Origin: JAXMCI01 sp046349435
GTDB taxonomy: Bacteria > Pseudomonadota > Alphaproteobacteria > Dongiales > Dongiaceae
DNA: 64,000 nucleotides
Assembly (NCBI GenBank): GCA_046349435.1
Contig: JAXMCI010000002.1
Span: forward strand, 62,001-126,000
Direction: 5' to 3'
The notes beneath the pieces are model-generated. The model saw nothing but the letters and a program-made list of their open reading frames with translations, was not told where the DNA came from and searched no databases. Position numbers and translations under genes: made by a program. How positions within the stretch are numbered: position 1 is the first letter of the stretch; each line of letters begins with the position of its first letter. This document shows, piece after piece, positions 34,076 through 42,463 of this stretch.

Positions 34076-34567
34076 TCAGCGGCGCGGCATGCCGAGGAAG
34101 CGGCCGCGGTCGTCGGGGTTGACGAGGCCCAGCAGCACCTTGCGGAAGCCGTCGACGGCCTCGGCCCCGGCGGCGCGATAGGCGCTGGCGACCAGCGCGC
34201 GCTGGTCCTCGGTGAGCCGCCGCTCGAGCTCGGCGCCCTTGGGCGTCAGCTCGAGCAGCCGCTGCCGGCGGTCGGTGTCGCCCGGCCGCTGGATGATGTA
34301 GCCGTCGCGCACCAGCTGGCCGAGCACGCGGCTCAGGCTCTGCTTGGTGATCTTCAGGATGTCGAGCAGCTCGGACACGGTCATGCCCGGCTTGCGGCCG
34401 ACGAAGTAGATCACCCGGTGGTGGGCGCGGCCGAAGCCGAGCCGCGCCAGCACCGCGTCGGCCTCGGCGGTGAAGTCGCGATAGGCGAAGAACAGCAGCT
34501 CGATGCCCTGGCGCAGATCCTCCTCGCGCAGGAACAGGGGATTGGCCAGGGTCTTGCCGTCCGCCAC
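34076..34567 (-). CDS. MarR-family transcriptional regulator
   Basis: 163 residues. Winged-helix core: AYRDFTAEADAVLARLGFGRAHHRVIYFVGRKPGMTVSELLDILKITKQSLSRVLGQLVRDGYIIQRPGDTDRRQRLLELT, including the recognition helix (TKQSLSRVLGQL) and the D-x-R-D/R wing (GDTDRRQ). Divergent to the branched-chain aminotransferase gene with 147 bp between starts, so it is likely to control that gene and itself. The ligand is unknown. Confidence 0.9.
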   Translation of the reverse strand: MADGKTLANPLFLREEDLRQGIELLFFAYRDFTAEADAVLARLGFGRAHHRVIYFVGRKPGMTVSELLDILKITKQSLSRVLGQLVRDGYIIQRPGDTDRRQRLLELTPKGAELERRLTEDQRALVASAYRAAGAEAVDGFRKVLLGLVNPDDRGRFLGMPRR

Positions 34568-34581
34568 CGGGCGCCTCTTAC

Positions 34582-34597
34582 GTCAGCCTTGTTGACT
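34582..34597. promoter_or_regulatory. Candidate MarR operator / -35 region
   Basis: GTCAGCCTTGTTGAC (34582-34596) is a GTCA-N7-TGAC inverted repeat in the AT-richer divergent gap between marR and the aminotransferase gene, and TTGACT (34592-34597) inside it could be a -35 element. Only four bases per arm pair perfectly, so this is tentative. Confidence 0.3.
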
Positions 34598-34714
34598 TAT
34601 TTGGGATGGAATTGTAGGGTCCCTGCAACGGCGCCATCATATAGCGCCAAGACGGGCCAACAAGGTCCGGCACGCCCGGGCTCCGGGCCCGGACTCCGGC
34701 AAGAGGAAACGGTC

Positions 34715-35611
34715 ATGAGCCTGGTGCCCTACGACGATCGCGACGGCCTCATCTGGTTCGACGGCAAGCTGATTCCCTGGCGCGACGCCAAGGTCCACGT
34801 GCTGACGCACGGGCTGCACTATGCCAGCTGCGTGTTCGAGGGCGAGCGCGCCTATGAGGGCCGCGTCTTCCGGCTGACCGAGCACACCGAGCGGCTGCAC
34901 CGCTCGGCGGAGATGCTCGGCTTCAAGATCCCCTACGGCACCCCCGAGATCGAGGCCGCCACCCGCGAGCTGATCGCCGCCGAGAAGCTCACCGACTGCT
35001 ACGTCCGGCCGGTCGCCTGGCGCGGCAGCGAGCAGATGGGCGTCTCGGCGCAGCAGAGCCGGATCCACCTCGCCATCGCGGTCTGGCAGTGGCCCTCCTA
35101 CTTCGCCCCGGAGCTGCGCGCCAAGGGCATCCGCATGGCGATCTCGAAGTGGCGCCGCCCGGCCCCGGACACCGCGCCGACCGCCAGCAAGGCGGCCGGC
35201 CTCTACATGATCTGCACCCTCTCCAAGCACGCCGCCGAGGCGGAGGGCTACGCCGACGCGCTGATGTACGACTGGCGCGGGCGCATCGCCGAGGCGACCG
35301 GCGCCAACGTCTTCCTGGTGCAGAAGGGCGAGCTGCACACCCCCGTCCCGGACTGCTTCCTCGACGGCATCACGCGCCGCACGGTGATCGAGCTGGCGCG
35401 CCGCCGCGGCATCAAGGTGGTGGAGCGGGCGATCATGCCGGACGAGCTCGGCCGCACCGACGAGGTGTTCATCACCGGCACCGCCGCCGAGGTGACGCCG
35501 GTCGGCGAGCTCGGGCCGCACAAGTTCGCGGTCGGCCCGGTGACCCGCCAGATGATGCAGGACTACGACGAGATCGTCCGCCGGCCGCCGGTCGCCTCGG
35601 CCGCCGAGTAA
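34715..35611 (+). CDS. ilvE: Branched-chain amino acid aminotransferase (class IV)
   Basis: 298 residues; ATG 34715 with AAGAGGAAACG upstream. Class IV PLP fold: YDDRDGLIWFDGKLIPWRDAKVHVLTHGLHYASCVFEGERAY, YVRPVAWRGSEQMG, catalytic lysine in TAPTASKAAGLYM, and GRIAEATGANVFLVQKG, DCFLDGITRRTVIELAR, DEVFITGTAAEVTPV. IlvE transfers amino groups between Leu/Ile/Val and 2-oxoglutarate. The length matches the family (about 290-310). The divergent MarR is the probable regulator. Followed by a strong hairpin at 35622-35648. Confidence 0.9.
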   Translation: MSLVPYDDRDGLIWFDGKLIPWRDAKVHVLTHGLHYASCVFEGERAYEGRVFRLTEHTERLHRSAEMLGFKIPYGTPEIEAATRELIAAEKLTDCYVRPVAWRGSEQMGVSAQQSRIHLAIAVWQWPSYFAPELRAKGIRMAISKWRRPAPDTAPTASKAAGLYMICTLSKHAAEAEGYADALMYDWRGRIAEATGANVFLVQKGELHTPVPDCFLDGITRRTVIELARRRGIKVVERAIMPDELGRTDEVFITGTAAEVTPVGELGPHKFAVGPVTRQMMQDYDEIVRRPPVASAAE

Positions 35612-35621
35612 GGCCAAGCCT

Positions 35622-35648
35622 GCCCTCTCCCGCGAGGCGGGAGAGGGC
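35622..35648 (+). terminator. Stem-loop after ilvE, terminator-like
   Basis: GCCCTCTCCCGC / GAG / GCGGGAGAGGGC: a perfect 12-bp stem with a three-base loop, 11 bp after the ilvE stop. It lacks a T-run. The same stem sequence occurs in the repeat at 14456-14481, so it may be a mobile REP-like element used as terminator. Confidence 0.6.
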
Positions 35649-35776
35649 ATCCCTGCCAACGGCTTAAGCGCCGCTGTTCGGTTTATGCATGACTGCGCTT
35701 CGCTGATCGCTCGGCTGCAACGGCCGCCGAGCGCCTATGTTGGATGTCGTTCCTAAGGACCTGAACGGCCTCCCCC

Positions 35777-36751
35777 GTGACCACCGCCTCGACGCCCGCC
35801 CCCGGCCTCGTGCTGTCCCAGCCGCAGGCTGGCGCCGTGCATGGCCTGCTCTTCGCCGGCCTCGCCTACCTGCTCTACGCCACCAGCGACGCCGTCGTGA
35901 AGCTGCTGGCCAGCCGCTACCCCGTCGCCGAGATCATGGTCTTCCATGCCGGCTTCGCGATGATCGCGGTGGTCGGCGTGCTGCTGCGCGAGGGCGGGCT
36001 GACCGGCCTGCGGCCGCGCCGGCCGCTGCTGGTCGCGCTGCGCGGCCTGCTCGCCGGGCTCGGCACGGTGCTCGTCTACCACGCCTTCCAGCAGCTGCCG
36101 CTGGCCGAGGTCTACGCCATCTGCTTCTGCACGCCGATCCTGGTCACCGTGCTCTCGGTGCCGCTGCTCGGCGAGAAGGTCGGGCTGCATCGCTGGGGCG
36201 CGGCGGTGGTCGGATTCCTCGGCATCCTGGTGATGCTGCGGCCGGGCGCGGTCGAGCCCTCGCTCGGCCACCTGCTGGCCTTCGGCGGCGCCGCGTCGGG
36301 CGCCGGCGTGATCATCATCCTGCGCAAGATCGGCGGGCGCGAGCGGCCCGGCACGCTGGTGCTTTCGGTGCTGGGCGGGCTGCTCGCCGTCTCCGTGCCG
36401 ACCGTGGCGGTCGACTACCGGCCGATGGCCTGGGCGGATCTCGGGCTGATCGCCGGCGCCGCCGGCATCATGGCGGTCGGCCAGTTCGCCATCATCCGCG
36501 CGCTGCGGCTGGCGCCGGCCGCGCTGATCGCCCCGGTGCAGTACACCATGATGCCCTGGGCGATCCTGTTCGGCCTGCTGCTGTTCGGCAACCCGGTGCA
36601 TCCGCTGGTGCTGGTCGGCGCGGCGGTCGTCATCGGCAGCAGCGTCTACACGCTGCATCGCGAGCGCTATCGCGGCCGCAGCCTGCAGGCGCACGTGCCG
36701 ACCGGCTTCGCGCGGGCCGGCGTCGCCCCCTCGGCGGTGCCGGCGGAGTAG
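35777..36751 (+). CDS. EamA/DMT-family transporter
   Basis: 324 residues, GTG start at 35777 (CCTCCCCC upstream is not a good ribosome site; no better start was seen). Ten hydrophobic segments forming two EamA repeats: first from GLLFAGLAYLLYATSDAVVKLLASRYP to GFLGILVMLRP, second from SLGHLLAFGGAASGAGVIIILRKIG to VHPLVLVGAAVVIGSSVYTLHRER. Drug/metabolite transporters of this kind export small metabolites or amino acids; the substrate is unknown. Converges on moaE, 1 bp away. Confidence 0.85.
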   Translation: MTTASTPAPGLVLSQPQAGAVHGLLFAGLAYLLYATSDAVVKLLASRYPVAEIMVFHAGFAMIAVVGVLLREGGLTGLRPRRPLLVALRGLLAGLGTVLVYHAFQQLPLAEVYAICFCTPILVTVLSVPLLGEKVGLHRWGAAVVGFLGILVMLRPGAVEPSLGHLLAFGGAASGAGVIIILRKIGGRERPGTLVLSVLGGLLAVSVPTVAVDYRPMAWADLGLIAGAAGIMAVGQFAIIRALRLAPAALIAPVQYTMMPWAILFGLLLFGNPVHPLVLVGAAVVIGSSVYTLHRERYRGRSLQAHVPTGFARAGVAPSAVPAE

Positions 36752-36752
36752 G

Positions 36753-37190
36753 CTATCGCCAGCGCCGGGCGGCGTCCTCGTCGCTGTCGCGCGCCTCGAC
36801 CCAGCGCCCGCCGCCCTCCGGGCCCTCCTCGAGCTTCCAGAAGGGCGCCTTCGTCTTGAGCCAGTCGATCAGGAAGGCGCAGCTCTCGAGCGCCGCCTGG
36901 CGGTGCGACGAGGCGGTGGCGACCAGCACGATGCGCTCGCCGGGCAGCAGCCGGCCGTAGCGGTGGATCACCAGGCTGGCGGAGAGCGGCCAGCGGGCGA
37001 GCGCCTCGGCCTCGATCTCGGCCAGCTTGCGCTCGGTCATGCCGGGATAGTGCTCCAGCGTCATGGCGCTGCCCGGCGCGCCGCGCACCAGCCCGACGAA
37101 GCTGGCGATGCCGCCGACGCCGTGGTCGCCGGCGGCGAGCCGCTCGAGCTCCTGACCGACATCGAAATCCGCCTGCTGCACGCGGATCAT
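36753..37190 (-). CDS. moaE: Molybdopterin synthase catalytic subunit
   Basis: 145 residues, ATG at 37188-37190. MoaE marks: GGIASFVGLVRG, LEHYPGMTERKLAEIE, VIHRYGRLLPGERIVLVATASSHRQAALESCAFLIDWLKTKAPFWKLEE; the lysine-rich KTKAPFWK holds the MoaD tail and precursor Z. It inserts dithiolene sulfur into cyclic pyranopterin phosphate with MoaD. The gap of 145 bp to moaD contains a perfect 27-bp inverted repeat. Short glycine-rich insert GPEGGGRWVEARDSDED at the C-terminus is usual in alphaproteobacteria. Confidence 0.92.
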   Translation of the reverse strand: MIRVQQADFDVGQELERLAAGDHGVGGIASFVGLVRGAPGSAMTLEHYPGMTERKLAEIEAEALARWPLSASLVIHRYGRLLPGERIVLVATASSHRQAALESCAFLIDWLKTKAPFWKLEEGPEGGGRWVEARDSDEDAARRWR

Positions 37191-37220
37191 CGGGGAGGGC
37201 TCCCTTGCCGCCCCGCGGCT

Positions 37221-37299
37221 GTCATCCCGGCGAAAGCCGGGATCCATGTTGCAGCATCCCGATGGTGGAGAGATGGATCCCGGCTTTCGCCGGGATGAC
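37221..37299. repeat. Perfect 27-bp inverted repeat between moaD and moaE
   Basis: Arms 37221-37247 (starts GTCATCCCGGCGAAAGCCGG) and 37273-37299 are exact reverse complements around a 25-bp loop. This 'GTCATCCCGGCGAAAGCCGGGATCC' type is a common dispersed alphaproteobacterial element. It would form a long hairpin in the moaD-moaE transcript. Confidence 0.85.
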
Positions 37300-37335
37300 G
37301 ACGAGGGCGTGCGGGGACGCTGCGGAGCATCGCGC

Positions 37336-37587
37336 TCAGCCCCCGGTGACGGGCGGGAAGATGGCGATCTCGTCCCCCGCGGCGACCGGCGTGTCGGGGC
37401 GGGCGTAATCCTGGTTGACGGCGACCCGCACGACGCTGCGGTCGGCCAGCGCCGCGCCGTGGCCGGGGCTGCGCGTCGCCAGCCAGTCGAGCAGCCCGGC
37501 GACGTCGGCGACATCGGGCGGCGGGGTCACCGTCTCCTCGGCGATGCCGGTGCGCCGGCGCAGCCAGGCGAAGTAGAGCACCTTCAT
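37336..37587 (-). CDS. moaD: Molybdopterin synthase sulfur carrier subunit
   Basis: 83 residues, ATG at 37585-37587, ending in the required diglycine (FPPVTGG) that is adenylated and thiocarboxylated. Ubiquitin-like fold with KVLYFAWLRRRTGIAEE at the N-terminus and VVRVAVNQDYARPDTPVAAGDEIAIFPP in the second half. Its start overlaps the moeA stop (ATGA). Works with MoaE. Confidence 0.93.
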   Translation of the reverse strand: MKVLYFAWLRRRTGIAEETVTPPPDVADVAGLLDWLATRSPGHGAALADRSVVRVAVNQDYARPDTPVAAGDEIAIFPPVTGG

Positions 37588-38870
37588 CAGCGGACCTCGC
37601 TGAAGGGCAGGAAGTCGACCATGCTGCCGGCGGCGAGCTGCACGAGATCCTCGGGCAGCTCGATCAGCCCGTCCGACTCGACCATCGAGCGCAGGATGCC
37701 GGCGCCGTCGCGCGGAAATTTGTGCGCCACCGGCACGCCGTCGCTGCCCGGCTCGAGCCGGACCCTGACCCATTCGCGGCGGTCGCGCTTCTTCTTGTAT
37801 TCGAAGGCGGCGCGCACCGGGAAGCAGTGCGGCTCGGAATCGGCCGCGCCCATCAGCCGCAGGATGATCGGCCGGGCGATGCGCAGGAAGGTGACCATGA
37901 CGGCCACCGGATTGCCCGGCAGGCCGATGAACGGCACGGCGCGGCCGGCGGCGTCGATCTGGCCGAGCGCGATCGGCCGCCCCGGCTTGATCGCCAGCCG
38001 CCAGGCATGCAGCCGGCCGAGCGCCGCGACGGCGCCCTTGACGTGGTCCTCCTCCCCGGCCGAGACGCCGCCCGAGGTGATCAGCAGGTCGTGGCCGGCG
38101 GCCGCCGCGGCGAGCGCGTCGCGGATCGCCGCCGGCCGGTCCTTCAGGATGCCGAGGTCGGTGACCGCGCAGCCGAGCTGGGCGAGCAGCGCCGCCAGGG
38201 TGAAGCGGTTGCTGTCGTAGATGGCGCCGGGCGGCAGCGGCCGGCCGGGCTCGGCAAGCTCGTCGCCGGTCGAGAACAGCGCCACCCCGAGCCGGCTGGC
38301 GACCGGCAGGCGGGTGAGGCCGAGCGCCGCCGCGAGCCCGACGTCCTGCGGCCGGAGCCGGGTGCCGGCGCGCAGCGCGACGCTGCCGCGGACCACGTCC
38401 TCGCCGGCCAGCCGCCGGTTGGCGCCGCGGCGGATGCCGGGCGCGACGACCACGGTCTCGCCCTCCAGCCGGCAATCCTCCTGCATCATCACCGTGTCGG
38501 GACCGGGGCCGCCGGCTTCGCCGCCGGGCATCGGCGCGCCGGTGAAGATGCGGATCGCCTCGCCGCGGCGCTGCGGCCGGCCGAGCGGGTGGCCGGCGGC
38601 GGCGCGGCCGCCGACCGGCAGGCGGGTCTCGGACTCGGGCGACAGGTCGGCGAAGTGGACGGCGTAGCCGTCGACCGCCGAGTTGTCGCCGCCCGGCACG
38701 TCGATCGGCGCGGCGACGGCCTCGGCCAGGATGCGGTCCAGGCAGAGCGCGAGCGGCAGGCTCTCGGCGGCGGTGACCCGGGCCAGCCGCGGCAGGATCA
38801 GGTCGAGCGCCGCCTGCGCCCGCATCAGCGGCGCGCCGCCGGCGAAGCAGTCGTCGCTGAGCTGGGCCAT
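37587..38870 (-). CDS. moeA: Molybdopterin molybdenumtransferase MoeA
   Basis: 427 residues, ATG at 38868-38870. Canonical blocks: AVAAPIDVPGGDNSAVDGYAV, IFTGAPMP, DTVMMQEDC, FSTGDEL, GAIYDSNRFTLAALL, LLITSGGVSAGEEDHVK (MPT-binding), FIGLPGNPVAVMVTF. MoeA inserts molybdate into adenylylated molybdopterin. It lies between mobB and moaD with ATGA overlaps on both sides, giving one Moco operon with pgsA upstream. Confidence 0.93.
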   Translation of the reverse strand: MAQLSDDCFAGGAPLMRAQAALDLILPRLARVTAAESLPLALCLDRILAEAVAAPIDVPGGDNSAVDGYAVHFADLSPESETRLPVGGRAAAGHPLGRPQRRGEAIRIFTGAPMPGGEAGGPGPDTVMMQEDCRLEGETVVVAPGIRRGANRRLAGEDVVRGSVALRAGTRLRPQDVGLAAALGLTRLPVASRLGVALFSTGDELAEPGRPLPPGAIYDSNRFTLAALLAQLGCAVTDLGILKDRPAAIRDALAAAAAGHDLLITSGGVSAGEEDHVKGAVAALGRLHAWRLAIKPGRPIALGQIDAAGRAVPFIGLPGNPVAVMVTFLRIARPIILRLMGAADSEPHCFPVRAAFEYKKKRDRREWVRVRLEPGSDGVPVAHKFPRDGAGILRSMVESDGLIELPEDLVQLAAGSMVDFLPFSEVR

Positions 38871-39415
38871 CAGCCGGCCGTGCCGCCGGCGGGCCGCGGC
38901 GCGGCGGCGAGCCCGCAGCGGGCGACGATGAAGTCGGCGATCGCCTCGACGTCGTCGAGCGGCAGGACCGGCAGGGCGATGCCGGGCAGGGCGACGTCGC
39001 TGGCGACGGCGACGATGAGCGGGTCGGCGGGATGCAGCAGCGGCTTGCCGTTGGCCGCCCGGTAGACCTCGAGCTTCTCGTGCGGCTCGCGCTTGAAGCC
39101 CTCGACCAGCAGCAGGTCGACCGGGCTCATGCGGCGGGCGAGCTCGGCCGCAGTCGGCTCGGCGGCGGTCGGGTCGGGCGCGCCGCGATGCTCGTGCATC
39201 AGCGCCCAGCGATGGGCCGAGGCGACCATCACCTCGTGGGCGCCGGCCTGGCGGTGGCGCCAGGAATCCTTGCCCTCGGAATCGATGTCGAAGCTGTGGT
39301 GCGCGTGCTTCATGGTGGAGACCGAGAGGCCACGCGCCGCCAGCGCCGGCAGCAGGCGGATCACCAGGGTGGTCTTGCCGGCACCGCTCCAGCCGGCCAG
39401 CCCGAACAGCTTCAT
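38870..39415 (-). CDS. mobB: Molybdopterin-guanine dinucleotide biosynthesis protein B
   Basis: 181 residues, ATG at 39413-39415. Walker A GWSGAGKTTL at 8-17, KHAHHSFDIDSEGKDSWRHRQAGA (typical MobB after strand 2), and LLLVEGFKREPHEKLEVYR (Walker-B-like region). MobB is the GTP-binding adaptor for MobA in forming the MGD cofactor used by DMSO-reductase-family enzymes; mobA is not in this window. The stop overlaps the moeA start. Confidence 0.92.
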   Translation of the reverse strand: MKLFGLAGWSGAGKTTLVIRLLPALAARGLSVSTMKHAHHSFDIDSEGKDSWRHRQAGAHEVMVASAHRWALMHEHRGAPDPTAAEPTAAELARRMSPVDLLLVEGFKREPHEKLEVYRAANGKPLLHPADPLIVAVASDVALPGIALPVLPLDDVEAIADFIVARCGLAAAPRPAGGTAG

Positions 39416-40005
39416 GAGCCCGACGCCCGGCCCGGCTCCCGGGCCGCCGCCGGGGCCGCCATGTGGCGCAGCCCGGTCTGCAGGTAATCGAAGCCGGTGA
39501 CGATGGTGAGCAGCGCGGCGACCCAGAGGCCGATGGCGCCGATCGTCTCGATCTGCAGCGCCGGCGGGCCGGCGTCGCCGACGATGAGGAAGCCCAGCGC
39601 CACCATCTGCAGCGTCGTCTTGTACTTGGCGAGCCGGCTGACCGGCACCCCGACATTGAGGCCGGCGAGGAACTCGCGCAGCCCGGAGACCAGGATCTCG
39701 CGGCAGAGGATGATCAGCGCCGGCAGCACCAGCAGCCCGGCGATCCGGCCGAAGGCGACCAGCATCAGGATCAGGGCCGCCACCAGCAGCTTGTCGGCGA
39801 TCGGGTCGAGGAAGCGGCCGAAGGGCGAGATCTGGTCGTAGGCGCGCGCCAGGTAGCCGTCGAAATAGTCGGTGACGCAGGCGGCGACGAAGAGCAGGCA
39901 GGCGGCCCACCGCGCCCCGTCGCCCTCGACGTAGAACAGCGCGACCAGCACCGGGATCGCGGCGATGCGCGACAGGGTGAGAATGTTGGGCAGGTTGATG
40001 AGCAT
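39412..40005 (-). CDS. pgsA: CDP-diacylglycerol--glycerol-3-phosphate 3-phosphatidyltransferase
   Basis: 197 residues, ATG at 40003-40005. CDP-alcohol phosphatidyltransferase motif D-G-x2-A-R-x8-G-x3-D-x3-D is visible in DGYLARAYDQISPFGRFLDP followed by IADK. N-terminal NLPNILTLSRIAAIPVLV is standard for PgsA. Inner-membrane enzyme making phosphatidylglycerol phosphate. Overlaps the mobB start by ATGA. uvrC is 152 bp upstream on the same strand. Confidence 0.93.
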   Translation of the reverse strand: MLINLPNILTLSRIAAIPVLVALFYVEGDGARWAACLLFVAACVTDYFDGYLARAYDQISPFGRFLDPIADKLLVAALILMLVAFGRIAGLLVLPALIILCREILVSGLREFLAGLNVGVPVSRLAKYKTTLQMVALGFLIVGDAGPPALQIETIGAIGLWVAALLTIVTGFDYLQTGLRHMAAPAAAREPGRASGS

Positions 40006-40157
40006 CGCAGTGACGGGCTCGCCGGGTCCCCCTGGCTTCGGGCGGCCGGATCTTAACCCGGTTTGCCGCCGCGAAGCATCCCCGCGGCGCGGGCGGCGGG
40101 CCGATGCCCCAGACATCCTGCCGGGCACGCTCCCGGCACCCTCCCGCCAGCCCTCCG

Positions 40158-42089
40158 TCACCCCTCCGGGTGGAAGTGGTCGTAGACGCGCTTGGCCACG
40201 GCCTGGCTGATGCCCTCGACCGCGGCGAGGTCGGCCAGCCCCGCCCGGGCGACGCTGCGGGCCGAGCCGAAATGGTGCAGCAGCGCCCGCTTGCGGGCGG
40301 CGCCGATGCCGGGGATCTCGTCGAGCGGCGACTGGCCGATCTGCTTCGAGCGGCGGGCGCGGTGGGTGCCGATGGCGAAGCGGTGCGCCTCGTCGCGCAG
40401 CCGCTGCAGGAAGTAGAGGACGGGGTCCTTGGGATCGAGGCTGAAGGGCTCGCGCCCGGCCAGGAAGAAGCGCTCCCGCCCGGCATTGCGGTCGGGACCC
40501 TTGGCGATCGCCACCACCGCCACGTCGGCGATCCCGAGATCGGCGAAGACGCTGCAGGCGACCCCGAGCTGGCCGGCGCCGCCGTCGATCAGCACCAGGT
40601 CGGGCCAGGTGCCGCGGCTCCGCTCCGGGTCCTCCTTGAGGGCCCGGCCGAAGCGGCGGGTCAGCACCTCGCGCATCATCCCGTAGTCGTCGCCGGGGGT
40701 GGGCTCCTCGCCCTCGAGGCCGGCGATGGAGAACTTGCGGTAGGCGTTCTTGACCAGCCCCTCGGGGCCGGCGACGATCATCCCGCCATAGGCGTGGCGG
40801 CCGCCGATATGGCTGTTGTCGTAGACCTCGATGCGGTTGGGCGGCCCCTCCAGCCCGAACAGCTCCGCCACCCCCTCGAGCAGCCGGCGCTGGCTGGAAT
40901 TCTCGGCCAGCCGCCGGGCCAGCGCCTCGCGGGCATTGGCCAGCGCATGGTCCATCAGCTTGCGCTTGGCGCCGCGCTGCGGCACCGCCAGCTCGACCGC
41001 GTGGCCGGCCCGCAGGCCGAGCGCCTCGGCGAGCAGGCTCGCCTCGGCCGGCTGCTCGCTCAGCAGGACCAGCCGCGGCGCCTCCTTGTTGTCGTAGAAC
41101 TGGGCGATGAAGGCGGCCAGCACCTGGGTGGAGCCGAGCTGCCGGTCGTGGCTCGGGAAGTAGGCGCGGTTGCCGTAGTTGCTGCCGGCGCGGAAGAAGA
41201 AGACCTGGACGCAGCTTTGGCCGCCCGCCTGGTGGATGGCGATGACGTCGGCCTCCTCGATGCCCTCGATGTTGATGTCCTGGTGGGCCTGGACCGCCGA
41301 GAGCGCCCGGATGCGATCGCGGTAGCGGGCCGCGCTCTCGAAGTCCAGCGCATCGCTCGCCGCCTGCATGGCGCGGGCGAGCTGGTGCTGCACCTCGTTG
41401 CTCCGGCCGGAGAGGAAGTCGTCGGCCTGCTGCACCAGCGCGGCGTAGCCTTGCGGGTCGATGCGGTTCACGCAGGGCGCCGAGCAGCGCTTGATCTGGA
41501 ACTGCAGGCAGGGGCGGGTGCGGCTGGCGAAGACGCTGTCCGAGCAGTTGCGCAGCAGGAAGGCGCGCTGCAATGCCACGATCGTGCTGTTGACCGCCCC
41601 GGCCGAGGCGAACGGCCCGAAATAGCGGCCCGGCCGGTTGCGCGCGCCGCGGTGCTTGGCGAGCTGCGGCGCGACATGGTCGCCGGTGATCAGGATGTAG
41701 GGGAACGACTTGTCGTCGCGCAGCAGCACGTTGTAGCGCGGCATCAGGCGCTTGATCAGGTTGCTCTCGAGGAGCAGCGCCTCGACCTCGGTGTGGGTGG
41801 TCACCACCTCCATGGCGGCGGTCTCGGAGACCATCCGCGTCAGCCGGTTCGGCAGCTTGCCGATCTGGGTGTAGGCGGCGACCCGCTTCTTGAGGTTGCG
41901 CGCCTTGCCGACATAGAGCGCGTCGCCGCCGGCATTCAGCATGCGGTAGACGCCGGGGCTGTTGCCCAGCGTCCTGAGCTGCGCCTCGATCACCGCCACG
42001 CCGTGGGCGATGGCGCCGACCTCCGGGCCGAGCGGCAGCGCGTCCGGCGGCGGCCGGGAGCTGCCGGGCTGCTGCGGCTCGCCGCTCAT
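40158..42089 (-). CDS. uvrC: Excinuclease ABC subunit C
   Basis: 643 residues. GIY-YIG nuclease domain at 40-130 ([29 protein letters not shown]), cysteine-containing [20 protein letters not shown] motif ([17 protein letters not shown]), C-terminal RNase-H-like nuclease ([37 protein letters not shown]) and helix-hairpin-helix pair ([41 protein letters not shown]). Makes both incisions in nucleotide excision repair with UvrB. The longer leader frame upstream was not chosen because it is not conserved-looking. Confidence 0.95.
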   Translation of the reverse strand: MSGEPQQPGSSRPPPDALPLGPEVGAIAHGVAVIEAQLRTLGNSPGVYRMLNAGGDALYVGKARNLKKRVAAYTQIGKLPNRLTRMVSETAAMEVVTTHTEVEALLLESNLIKRLMPRYNVLLRDDKSFPYILITGDHVAPQLAKHRGARNRPGRYFGPFASAGAVNSTIVALQRAFLLRNCSDSVFASRTRPCLQFQIKRCSAPCVNRIDPQGYAALVQQADDFLSGRSNEVQHQLARAMQAASDALDFESAARYRDRIRALSAVQAHQDINIEGIEEADVIAIHQAGGQSCVQVFFFRAGSNYGNRAYFPSHDRQLGSTQVLAAFIAQFYDNKEAPRLVLLSEQPAEASLLAEALGLRAGHAVELAVPQRGAKRKLMDHALANAREALARRLAENSSQRRLLEGVAELFGLEGPPNRIEVYDNSHIGGRHAYGGMIVAGPEGLVKNAYRKFSIAGLEGEEPTPGDDYGMMREVLTRRFGRALKEDPERSRGTWPDLVLIDGGAGQLGVACSVFADLGIADVAVVAIAKGPDRNAGRERFFLAGREPFSLDPKDPVLYFLQRLRDEAHRFAIGTHRARRSKQIGQSPLDEIPGIGAARKRALLHHFGSARSVARAGLADLAAVEGISQAVAKRVYDHFHPEG

Positions 42090-42463
42090 CGCCGCCGCGC
42101 CCGGCCGGGGCGCCGGCCCAGATATCCACGACTCCTGTGCATAACTCTGTTGGAAACCATCGGGCGGCGAGGCAGGCTCCTAGCGAATCCTGAGCTTTGA
42201 CGTGATTGCCCATTTTTTGGGCAGTAAAATCCTGACAGTTGGTAACTCATTGATACAACGCAATATTTTTTTTTCAAGCGCGCGCATTTCCGTCACGGCT
42301 TCGACATCAGCCGCATTTCCCGCTTGACTCCCCTGCGATCCCCCGCACCGCCACGCGCTTGTGAACAACTTGGGCCTGCCGGCGCGACATCCGGTCACGG
42401 CAGAGTTTCGCAGATTCAAGGGCTTCCCGGCTGGTGTGCGGGCCGCAACTGATCATGGCGGGG
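42090..42463. other. 374-bp low-GC intergenic region with candidate uvrC promoter
   Basis: This stretch between uvrC and the pteridine-reductase-like SDR is markedly AT-richer, with a T9 run at about 42266-42274. On the minus strand TTGAAA (42272-42277) and TATCAA (42250-42255) are 16 bp apart, a credible sigma-70 promoter giving uvrC a leader of about 150 nt. A small GCCCA-T5-TGGGC stem lies at 42208-42222 inside that leader. No LexA-type GAAC repeat was recognised and no gene is supported here. Confidence 0.45.

Noticed and set aside
37221..37299. Inverted repeats such as this considered as a CRISPR or attachment site
   Set aside because: Only single inverted pairs without regular spacing, and no tRNA or integrase nearby; they are dispersed intergenic hairpins.
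40104..42200. 698-codon plus-strand frame opposite uvrC
   Set aside because: Antisense to the unmistakable uvrC gene; low-complexity Ala/Gly/Arg content.
42086..42277. Short minus-strand frame in the uvrC leader (63 codons)
   Set aside because: No ribosome site and no recognisable features; it overlaps the candidate promoter.
42090..42463. LexA/SOS box for uvrC and uvrB
   Set aside because: No convincing GTTC-N7-GTTC or palindromic SOS site was found upstream of either gene.
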